From the NCBI RefSeq assembly GCF_001039355.2, contig NW_019775430.1, positions 169,473-233,472 of the forward strand: a DNA stretch of 64,000 nucleotides, written 5' to 3'. A model generated the notes under the pieces. That model saw nothing but the letters and a program-made list of their open reading frames with translations, made no database searches and had not been told where the DNA came from. This DNA is from Lingula anatina (taxonomy: Eukaryota > Brachiopoda > Lingulata > Lingulida > Lingulidae). The translations under genes were made by a program, and so were the position numbers. Positions 1-12,100 of this stretch are shown here, in pieces; positions within the stretch are counted from its first letter, which is position 1, and every line of letters begins with the position of its first letter.

Positions 1-6
1 ACTGAT

Positions 7-225
7 CTAATCATCTGTGCAATAGGTGATGTTACAAGTCGGAGGGTTGGGCAGCTCATAGATCAGGTAAAGGCCACAGTTGCGTACCGTCACCGCAGCA
101 GGAAACCGACAGCATTCGTATAAGTTGGTGCACACCGACCCCACGATTTCTTCCCCAGGTGTTGTAGGCTCGGTTCCACTATACCAAGCAGGGTATGCTG
201 AGCCACAGTGGTCAGGAGGAGGACA
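7..225 (-). CDS. Last coding exon: second half of D8C domain and stop
   Basis: The acceptor is the AG just above 225 and the reading is phase 0. The translation carries the second half of a D8C domain: CPPPDHC, a PAWYSGTEP segment, a vicinal CC pair, [12 protein letters not shown] and the closing CNITYCTD. That matches the uromodulin-family pattern ending in CNxxYC. The frame ends at TAG (positions 9-7) two residues after the last Cys. No donor site follows before the stop, so this is probably the true C-terminus; the 3' UTR would lie outside the window. Confidence 0.85.
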   Translation of the reverse strand, partial: CPPPDHCGSAYPAWYSGTEPTTPGEEIVGSVCTNLYECCRFPAAVTVRNCGLYLIYELPNPPTCNITYCTDD

Positions 226-1538
226 CTGGAAAAGATAATGTGTATGTACAGTGGTATCCAAAATTAATTGTATGCTTACACATACTTTCTCATGCTCAAT
301 AAAACTTTGCTAACCACTGGAGTTAACTGATATAAGTATAGGGCAGTAGGAACCTACTCTGCTCCCCAACTTGCCAGGCATGTTTACTCATTTACTATAT
401 AAGTATTATAAATGTAATATGAAATATAATATAATATTTTACAAAAGTGCTAAGCATGAGTGGCTGTTACATATATATATCTTGCTTATGAATAGCATAT
501 CTGACTTTTTTCAAATCTCAAACAAATGATGCAGACATGTTGCAACTTGTTTGTTAGATATATCTCTTTGTTTACTCACTGCACTAGCCAATCAAGTCTC
601 TTTTATCACTTTTTAACTCTCACCTCATTAGCCAATCGGGTCCCAGCTGGTGGTACTACGCGGTACCACTGCACCACCCAGTCACCACTGTCACAATATG
701 AAGTGGTGCCAGCGCCCAGGTTGACATTGCGCCAGCTGTCACTGATGTTTACATAGGACAGCTCATCACAGAAATCTAAATAATAATTATAATAATAAAA
801 TTAAATCATAATAAAATAAAAGTTTTTTTTTGACTGATCTGATTTTCATCCACGATATTAAGCAATATTTTTTGAATGACAACAAATTATGAATTTTGAA
901 AAATTAAAATTAGTTAAAATATATAAGGGGTTTGAAATTAGTGAACATTTACCGTACTTACCTACACAGGTGAACCCATCCCCAGTGTAACCATAGTTAC
1001 AGCTACAGGAGAAGTTGCCCATGGTATTGGTGCAGGAGGCCTGTGTATCGCAGCCGCCATTGTCCACAAGACATTCATTGATATCTACAAAAATAATATT
1101 TCAGAGATAAAGATGGACTTTTTACAAAAATCAGGAAAATGCTAGCACTGAAGGGCTCCAAATCTAGAGCAGGGTCAGGAGGGGGGTGGGTGGGTTGGGA
1201 GGGTGGGGGGCATAAATACAACACCCAAATATCCAGAAAACTTTTCATCTCATCTTCATTTTTGTGTGTCAAAATGCAGCCTTGTCTACAAGACATTCAC
1301 TGACATGCACAAAATAATATATATTCATGTCCATATCTGAGGAACTCTTACAATTGAGAACCATCACAACATTTAAGCTTTTACACACATTTGACACTTT
1401 TTAATTTAAAGTGGCATTGTATTCTGGTGCCATTTCTCTTCTTTTAAGGTTGTATTTAGAATAATAGAGAACATATGTATTTTTAAAGAAACAATCTTAA
1501 CAAAAATGATATCCTTTGACTTTGAAACACAATGCATG

Positions 1539-1589
<51 letters not shown>

Positions 1590-3114
1590 AATGAAGTTAA
1601 TAAAAACTAATTTTTTTAATAAATTCAAATATGTCTACCTGCACAGGTGTGTCCATCCCCTGTGTAACCAGGGTGACAAGTACAGGTGAAGTTCCCCACT
1701 GTGTTGGTACAGTTGGCGTTCACGTCACAGCTGTCAATGTAACTGGTGCACTCATCAATATCTGCAAAGAAAACAGGCAAATATTAATTTCATTTAAGAA
1801 TTTGTAGGCTGTTTAGTAGTTACCCATAGATATTATGATACTTATTTTTGTTGTGACTTTAAATATATGAAGCAATGTGCTTTATTCATCCAACTAAAGA
1901 AATACCAAAATAATAATAATAATGATAATAATAATTGATACTGTGGCCAAAAGTTATTAAAATCAGTAAAATCATCTTAAGTGATCAATAAACTGCTGAA
2001 TGTGTTGCAACAGCTTAATCATAAGCAAATAACAAAATTAAAAATTATATTTGAGGGGCAGTTATAAACTAATTTTAATGGCTGATGATTTTTATTGTGC
2101 AGATTTGATGAAAAAAAANNNNNNNNNNNNNNNNNNNNNNNNNNNNNNNNNNNNNNNNNNNNNNNNNNNNNNNNNNNNNNNNNNNNNNNNNNNNNNNNNN
2201 NNNNNNNNNNNNNNNNNNNNNNNNNNNNNNNNNNNNNNNNNNNNNNNNNNNNNNNNNNNNNNNNNNNNNNNNNNNNNNNNNNNNNNNNNNNNNNNNNNNN
2301 NNNNNNNNNNNNNNNNNNNNNNNNNNNNNNNNNNNNNNNNNNNNNNNNNNNNNNNNNNNNNNNNNNNNNNNNNNNNNNNNNNNNNNNNNNNNNNNNNNNN
2401 NNNNNNNNNNNNNNNNNNNNNNNNNNNNNNNNNNNNNNNNNNNNNNNNNNNNNNNNNNNNNNNNNNNNNNNNNNNNNNNNNNNNNNNNNNNNNNNNNNNN
2501 NNNNNNNNNNNNNNNNNNNNNNNNNNNNNNNNNNNNNNNNNNNNNNNNNNNNNNNNNNNNNNNNNNNNNNNNNNNNNNNNNNNNNNNNNNNNNNNNNNNN
2601 NNNNNNNNNNNNNNNNNNNNNNNNNNNNNNNNNNNNNNNNNNNNNNNNNNNNNNNNNNNNNNNNNNNNNNNNNNNNNNNNNNNNNNNNNNNNNNNNNNNN
2701 NNNNNNNNNNNNNNNNNNNNNNNNNNNNNNNNNNNNNNNNNNNNNNNNNNNNNNNNNNNNNNNNNNNNNNNNNNNNNNNNNNNNNNNNNNNNNNNNNNNN
2801 NNNNNNNNNNNNNNNNNNNNNNNNNNNNNNNNNNNNNNNNNNNNNNNNNNNNNNNNNNNNNNNNNNNNNNNNNNNNNNNNNNNNNNNNNNNNNNNNNNNN
2901 NNNNNNNNNNNNNNNNNNNNNNNNNNNNNNNNNNNNNNNNNNNNNNNNNNNNNNNNNNNNNNNNNNNNNNNNNNNNNNNNNNNNNNNNNNNNNNNNNNNN
3001 NNNNNNNNNNNNNNNNNNNNNNNNNNNNNNNNNNNNNNNNNNNNNNNNNNNNNNNNNNNNNNNNNNNNNNNNNNNNNNNNNNNNNNNNNNNNNNNNNNNN
3101 NNNNNNNNNNNNNN

Positions 3115-3153
<39 letters not shown>

Positions 3154-6100
3154 AATGAAGTTAATAAAAACTATTTTTTTAAATAAATTCAAATATGTCT
3201 ACCTGCACAGGTGTGTCCATCCCCTGTGTAACCAGGGTGACAAGTACAGGTGAAGTTCCCCACTGTGTTGGTACAGTTGGCGTTCACGTCACAGCTGTCA
3301 ATGTAACTGGTGCACTCATCAATATCTGCAAAGAAAACAGGCAAATATTAATTTCATTTAAGAATTTGTAGACTGTTTAGTAGTTACCCATAGATATTAT
3401 GATACTTATTTTTGTTGTGACTTTAAATATATGAAGCAATGTGCTTTATTCATCCAACTAAAGAAATACCAAAATAATAATAATAATGATAATAATAATT
3501 GATACTGTGGCCAAAAGTTATTAAAATCAGTAAAATCATCTTAAGTGATCAATAAACTGCTGAATGTGTTGCAACAGCTTAATCATAAGCAAATAACAAA
3601 ATTAAAAATTATATTTGAGGGGCAGTTATAAACTAATTTTAATGGCTGATGATTTTTATTGTGCAGATTTGATGAAAAAAAAATTAATCAATAAAGACCT
3701 TCACAAATGAACCCATCTCCCAGGAAGCCCTCATGACAGGCACAGGTAAAGCTGGCCAGTGTATTTGTACACAAGGCGTGAGGACTGCAACCTCCATTGT
3801 CTACAAGGCATTCATTGGTGTCTGCAAGGAAACAAATATAAAAAATACTTGCAAATTTGTGTAATAAAGAAAAAAATTGGCTTAAACAAGAAAATACAGT
3901 TGGAACTCTATCAAGAGCAGTTTTATTATCTAAGTTGTGATATTTATCACCTTGACAGGTTAATCCATCTCCCGTATATCCCATGTGACATGTACAGATA
4001 AAACTCCCTGCCGTATTGGTGCATGTTGCATCACTGTCACAGCCACCATTGTTCTCCAAACACTCATCTATGTCTAGAGCAGCAAAAAAGAAGTTTTTAA
4101 GTAGCAGCAAAATAGAAGTTTTTTAAGTAGATGTTCACATCTACTTAAAAGTAATAACTCTTTATAACACATGAAAATATAATAAACTTCATTTTACCAC
4201 CAATGACTGAAATGAACCAAAAGAAGTTAAAATACAGTTACTGTTAGTAGTAGTCCAATGCAATGGTAGAGTGTCTTTTTTGACAGAAATAAACATATTG
4301 ATTGTGAATGTAGTCAAAATTAATCTGGTTGACTGAAAGGCCATCTACATGACTGGCTTTCATAGGTAGTCAATCTCTGGATTTCTCAAAACGAAGCACA
4401 TAGTACAGAAAAAAAAAAAAAAAAAAAAAAAAAAAACGTACCACTAGATGTAAAAATGGCTTAAAACACATACCATGACAGGTGTAGCCATCTCCCAGGA
4501 ATCCAATATTGCAAACACAGTCCAAGCTGTCTCCAGTATCTACACACATAGCATTGTCGTCACATGTTATGTTACCACGGTAACACTGGCTAATGTCTAG
4601 AAAATTAAGTACAGGCTATTTTTGAAATATACCTTATCAACAAAGATGAAAGTGGGCTTTTGAACAATAATCCTGAAAGTGCAAGTTCTATATCAATGGG
4701 GCAAAAACTGCTACCAAACATTCGATTTCTTGGTAAATTCATAAAAGGGCCATTCCGTGGTATTTGGTCCGCAGACCTCAAAATTTGAAAAAGGAATCCT
4801 ACTTATAAAACTTATAATTTCTGAAACCAGACACCATAAGACACCAGAACCCAAAAGAAATTTTAGGTTTTGATGATTAATAATGATTTAATTGACACTT
4901 TTATCTGGAAAACTTATAAAATAGTGTCACGGAAGGACATTTTTATTTTAGATATATTTTTCATAATAGAGATCATTTTAAACAATAAAGGCTAAATACA
5001 TTAATATAACTTATTTCTTACATTTAGTCAAGTGCATTAGATTAAAAAATATTTGATTATAAAATAATGGATTAATTAATATCAATTTGTCCTTCCGTGA
5101 CGATTTTGGTACCTATTTTTTAAGTTTTCTCAGTAACTACAAAAGCTAAAAGCTTATAACTTCATATTCTCCTCAACCATGATAGGGGCCAACAAAATAC
5201 GAAAACATTTTTGCTTAGAACCACTTCAATAAGAAATAACAGGTCATGTGACCAATGAGCCCTAAACCCTTATGTCTTTCAAGATAATCTTGAACTTAAA
5301 ATTCACAATTATTATATATAGAAGAATTTTTAAACTGAGAAACATTTCATTTGAATGAATAATTTTGAAGTTATTATAATTTAGACAATTGATTATATTT
5401 ATAATTAATAGATTTGGTAAGATTTTCTCTAAAAATGTCCTAATATTATTTAAAGATGATCAGAGCAGATGAGAACTTATATTATAGTCAAAAATAGTAA
5501 CATGTTTGAAGATGAAATATATAACCATGGAAGGACATGTTTACCTTTGATGTTATTCATCAAACTTATGCTGGTATGTATTCATAAAATATTATTATTA
5601 GCCTTATTTTACATTTTATTTAGCAATGGACAAAATGTCCTCCCGAGAAGCGTCCTTCCATGACGCCTACTTTTTTTTTATATGCAAAATTTTCAAATTT
5701 ATAATTTTTTTTTCCAAAAGAATTTTTATACATTGAGAAAGTGAAATAATCAAATATTCATATTTTGATTTGACTTTAAAAATATCTACACAGACAGAGC
5801 AGAATTTTAGTGTTGAAGTTGAAAGTTAAAATTCCATGTCCATTTCACGTCCTTCCAAGACGCTAACTATTTATTATAATTTTTTCGTAACTATATTTTT
5901 TTAAAACCTATTTTTTTTGCCTAATTATAACTTACATATAGAAAAATAAACATACAAAAAATGGACCTTGTAACTTTTTTACTTTTAAAAATATTTTCAT
6001 TTGAAGTGTCAAATGTCCTTCCGTAACAGCAAAAAAATACCACTGAATGGCCCAAAACTTCCATCCCTAAAAAAATGCAAGGGCATACAGAAGCCATCTT

Positions 6101-9100
6101 CTGGGTCTTCCGGAAGACAGTCAAAAATTTTCAAGTTTACAATGACAGGTATCTTATTTTTCGATCAGAAAGTCAAAAATGGAGGATGGATCAACAAAGA
6201 TAATTTGAAAGACTGTCAGAAAATATCTCTAGATCCCCCACTGAAATGAGAATATGGAGTGCATTAAAACTTGCCAAAATCCATGGCTTGTAAATACTTC
6301 TGCTGTAATCAAAGCTTTTAAAGAGCCTCTATTATTTACAGTTGTTGTATGCAGAAACTATTATTGCATTATATATATTAAGCATTACACATCCAATGAA
6401 ATTATTTCCTGGAAACCAAACTTTAACTGAAAACAGCTGTAGGAGGTTATTCAACCTTTTTTTTTTCAAACCTTTTTTGTTCTTTCTATCAATTAAGTAC
6501 CTCAGCACCCCCACCTCCCCCCTCCACCCCCCCCCCCAAAAAAAAAATAAATAAATAAAATAAATTTTTTAGAAATTTTGATTGTTGAAGCATTAAAATA
6601 GACTCACCTAAACAGGAAAATCCGTTCCCACTGAAGAACATGTTACATGAGCAGGTGAAGCTGCCAATGCTGTTGGCACACATGGCATTCTCATCACAAC
6701 CTCCATCATCCACTGAACACTCATTTATATCTATAAAGAACTAGAGGATCAGAGAGGCGATACCGCCTCCGAATATTGTACCACCAGCTGGAGCAAGCGC
6801 ATTCGTATAGACCCCCACATACACAAAATAAGGGACACAGCCACCAGTTTTGTGCTTGACAAGCTGTAAAAATGCAATCAACAAGAATTTTTAAACTTTT
6901 GCAAAAAATATATATGGTACAATCAAATTTAAGTTCTTCGTAAGATAGGTCAAGGGTCAATTTTAAGGTCACAGTAAATTGCCAGTATATGACTTCCTAT
7001 TCAAGTTCGAGAGTAACTATGGACCTATCTCTGCCAGTTTTGGAGATATAAGGGACTAAATGTTATAATTTTGGAGTTACCATAATGTGCCTTAAATTTC
7101 GTACAGAAAAAATTAATTAAAATAAAGAAAATGTCATTTTGGTCAAAATTCTTGAAATAGGAGGTGCTCTGAAGTTTCAGAAGTTCAAATTTGATGAAAT
7201 AATGTCATTTTTGAACACAAGTTGTCTGCTTTGCCAAGCCTTATGTTTTATTTTTCCAGAGTTCAAAATTTATTATCCATTACCGTACTGCACATTTTGC
7301 TTTTACCACCAATATGTACTTTTTGATACAGCGTAACTCGAAAACCGTATGGAATACAAAAAAACCGAGACCACCTCCAGTGTTGGGCTTTACATGCTCT
7401 ACAAAATGCAAAAAAGAATGGGTCTCTAGCATTAACGGTTCCCGAATTAGAGACAGTTTTCAGTTTCGGTATCTTATGGCCGCTACTCCCGTGAAAATGC
7501 ACCGATTGACCCCAAATTCATGGAGATGAAAGATGACCTGAAGGGTAACACTTTCCAATAATATTATTGGTTAAGTCTGTGTGGTGTCTGAATAACAGGG
7601 CAAAAAAAATTTTTTTCGTAAAAAATTTCATTTTTTTGAAAATTTTGGCCCATTTGACCTTGAAGTAAAGGTCAAAGGTCAAATCCAAGGGTATATTTGA
7701 AATCTACACATATGACTTTTGGAAAGCCGTCTATAGAAATTTTTCCCATAACTCCTTCCGTAGGGTAGATAATTAGCATTTAATTTTGCCATTTTTAGAC
7801 AAGGGTGCATTGTAATGAGTGCCACACCCAGACCCCAATACCGACAAAGCCCAAATTTTACGTGGAACGAGTTGAGATTATAGGTGACCTAAATCCATGA
7901 GATGGGTATGGGGGCCCTTACCGTCTAGGAGGAGAAGCGGTAACGGTAGCCGTCCGGCGGAACGATCCGGACGGGACCAAAACCATGTGTACCGCCAGCG
8001 CTAACGCTGGTGGTACAATTAAGGAAATACATACAATGTATGTATAAAGTAACAAAATTTCTTTTCAAAGCATCTCTTTATAAACCAAAAATCTTTTATG
8101 TTTCAAAATGGAATCTGAACAAAGGATAGCGAATTGATAATATCAGTTATTAAACATTTTTAAACTGATATTCATATAACTTTCTGACAAGCAAAGAGGA
8201 AGTAACCATTTGGCAGTATTTGTTCAGCTAAAGACAATTAATAATTCAAAATTTTAAAGCTAATGTCATACATGGAATTTCTAGTTTTGTGGGTAAAGCA
8301 ACCACTACATCACAACCTCGTTGGGTAAGAAACATTATCATTCAACAATGAAGACAAATTAAAGTAGTCCCCAAGTTTAAGAAAAGTCCCCACCAGATAA
8401 TTTTTCATTCAGAAGAATGGGTAAAATTCTTACCCTCACAGTAAAAACCATCTCCTGAAAATCCATCCAAGCAGGAACAAGAGAAGCTGCCAGCACTATT
8501 ATTACATAATGCACTGGCATGACAGCTGTCGTTAAATAAACATTCATTGATGTCTGAAATTAAAATAAAACAAACACCTCAAGTATAACTTGGCTTTTGT
8601 TTTTAGTCTGTGTTTGAAATAAAAAAATTGGCATCCTTGGAAGAATTTGTGTTATAAATCAGTTGTGTGTTGGTCGTGACAGTGTTTTATTAGGACCTGT
8701 GACAGGTGTGATGGTGTTTTGTTAGGTATGACAGTGTTTTGTTAGGTGTGACAGTGTGTTAGATGTGACAGTGTTTTGTTAGGTCTGAGATTGTTAGGTT
8801 TGACAGTGTTTTGTTAGGTCTGAGATTGTTAGGTTTGACAGTGTTTTGTTAGGTCTGACAGGGTGTTAGGTTTGACAGTGTTGTGCTAGGTGTGATAGTG
8901 TGTTAGGTGTCACCTTGTGTAAGGTTTGCTAGGATTCATGCAATTAATGTAAGTATGGAAACCCAGGTGTTGGGCATGGTAGGGTAAATTGGCAGATGAG
9001 AAAAGGATAACAGGTTTTAAAATAAGGAAGTTTATAAATGGTATGACAATTTTTAAAGAGTAACAACATGTAGGCTTGGCCTAAGTACGCCAATATGCGT

Positions 9101-12100
9101 CATGACAGGTCAATAATACATTTTGAGAACTTGACATTATTTTGAAATATTTTACTTTCTTACCATCACAGACAATTCCATCTCCAGTGAAGCCAGTATG
9201 ACAAGTACAGGTGAAGTTACCAAGAGTGTTAGTACAGTCAGCATCAGCTGCACAGCCACCATTGTTGACAGCACATTCATTGATGTCTGAAATAAGAAAA
9301 TCACTCAATAAAATTAACATACATATAAAGAAAGAAAGAAAGAAAATTACAATAATAATAATAATAATAATAATTTTAATTCATTAAACCTCAGCAATTA
9401 AATGTGCCAGGGCGTGATGGGCTAGTTAACACCTGAATATTCTAAGGGTACCAAAACACACTGACATGCCAAGCAGGGTCAGATTAAGAAACGTAACGTC
9501 AACACAGATGAGTTATACACAGTGACACAGATTATTATAATATTACTTATCAATGTCATGATTTTGCTTATATTACAACACACAAAATGTTTAAATAACA
9601 TTTTTAGCCCAAGAATAGCTTTATCTGGTTATATTACTTAAGTTTTGTGAGACCAAGATTAATTATTAACCATCCCAGATATATTTTTAAAATAAATTTA
9701 ATATCACCACTGTATACGAGAATGAATGAATTTCATGACATCAATTACTTTGATCAATTTGGATGTCATTTGTAAGAGATCAATAACTTTCTCATAAAAA
9801 TCTCTGTGATGTACTCAGTTAAATATATATATATAGCCTACCTTCACATGTAAAGCCATTCCCTGCGTAACCTGGATGACATGTACAGATGAAACTTCCC
9901 TCTGTATTGGTGCAGGTAGCGTCACTGGCACAGCCACCATTGTTGACGGAGCACTCATTGATCTCTGGAAGATAGTACATTTAAGTCTTTGGAGTCAGCA
10001 ATTACAAAATAATGGAAATGTTTTTAAAGTTAACCTTTTCATCCCCTTGGATGACCCAACTTGAGAAATGGCATGGAAGACATAAATTTTGATTCTGAAA
10101 GGACCTTGTTAGCCAAAATTCTAGTTATCTAAACCCCTACCCACGTCTCAATACATGACATAAGAGATGACAATGGTGTTATGCATTAAGAACATATTTC
10201 TACTTTGATCAAATATTTCTTATTTGCTTCAGCTGAAGGGTCTTTTGAGCCTCAATTTCATCACAGAAAATATATTACATAAAAATGCTTGTTGATCTTT
10301 TGAATACAATTCACCTACAATTCAACATAAAAGCGTGAACACTAATGCAATATTTTTCATTTCTCTGAAAAATGAAATTAATTCTAGCACTGCAGCACCA
10401 TTAATTGTTATACCCCATGTCTTAACTGATTTTAACAGATTAAAACATGTCATATTTAAGAAAAGAATGATGTGCATTAAACAGACATACCCACACATGT
10501 GAACCCATCTCCAGAATACCCCACTTTACAAACACAGGAGTGGTTGCTCAGCATGTTGATGCAGTCAGCATTCTTGTCACAGCCTCCTCGGTCCACCAAG
10601 CATTCATCAATGTCTGAACATGTAAAAGGTTAACACAATTACCGATGGAAATCATCTGATGCAACTTAAAGAGAAACTATAAAAGCCACTTACAATCACA
10701 TCTTATCAATATTTCCACAAGTCACAATATTTTAAATGAGATACAGTTTCAAGATGGCAGCCAAATCCAAGATGGCAGCCATTTTCATAATTTTTAAAAA
10801 GAATTACGTGCAGACTTACCAATACAAGCAAAGCCATCCCCAGTGTAGCCTGATTTACAAGAACACTCAAAGTCCTCCCCTGTTCCAGAGCACTGTGCAC
10901 TACTGTCTATGCAATTCTGTCCTCCTTTCACACATTCATCTATGTCTACAAACATAAAGTTAAAAATAGAGGTGCCTATACAGTTAAAATTGGAAGTTCT
11001 TAAAGAAAGCTAAAATAATGAAAGTCCCAAAGGTGTGCAGCTGTATATGAGTTTATGGGTTTCTGAGGGCACAAATACAATATTAAACAACCAAATATAT
11101 GGGTTTCTTGCTTTGGAAATCTTTCATCTCTATATCAGGAAGATCATAATCAGTAAAGTTATAATGGTTGTTCTGTCTTTTTCCAAATTATCCAATTAAT
11201 TGATAGAGAAATTAAGCAAACTGACAAAAAAGAACTAAGTACATAGGTTAAATGAACACAGAGGTGAAAATGAATAAACACTGTCAGTTAAATTTTAAAG
11301 ACTTATCTCTGTGGAATTGCACCTTAAAATAATTAAAATTGGCCAGTGGTATAAAGTAAGAAAACATGCATACAGTTAGCACAAGAGCGATGTACATAGC
11401 CAGTTCCAATAGCACAATAAAATCTGGGCGGGCACGTCACTGGCTCCACACCATCCACACAGTAATGCCCCACTGGACACACTTCACACTTCACAGACCC
11501 ATTGCTGGATGCATAGAATCCCACAGGACAAGGAATAGGACTGACTGTCCCAGGCTCTGGACAATAGTGACCAGGGGGACAGATGTTGCCTTTATGGACG
11601 CCATCATTGGGTGTTGCCATGGTGACCAGGGTTACGCAGAAGTACCCTGCATCACAGAGGCCTGATGGGACACTTAGTCCTGTCTGGTTGCAGTGATGGC
11701 CTGCCGTGCATGGTTGGCAGTCCTCTAGACGTGATCTCCCAGTGCTGTTAGACCAGTACCCCAGAGGACATGGAATGGGTCCTGGGGTTCCTCTTGGGCA
11801 GTAGTGACCTCTTGGACAGGGCATGCCTGTGCTGCCATCTGTTGGAGTTGGAGAGATCGCTGCTGACTTGCACCAGTATCCTTCCAAACATTCTCCTGAT
11901 AAATTAAACATGCATTTAAACAATACCATTTGAGAATAGTTTGGCATTAATTAATTCATTTTGGCATGGATAATACTTCAAAATAAAAAATGGCTGCAAT
12001 AGAACTCCACTAATATACATAAGCCATGGGGAACTTGTAGGTAACATGTCAATCAAATTTTCATCATATTTTCAAGGTGCAACAGTCTTTAAATTAAATT

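Noticed and set aside
2051..3192. Long open frames of 340-366 codons on both strands
   Set aside because: They consist almost wholly of N translated as X across the assembly gap.
8670..8935. CRISPR-like regular repeat
   Set aside because: Units are adjacent without unique spacers and of variable length; it is a minisatellite in an animal intron.
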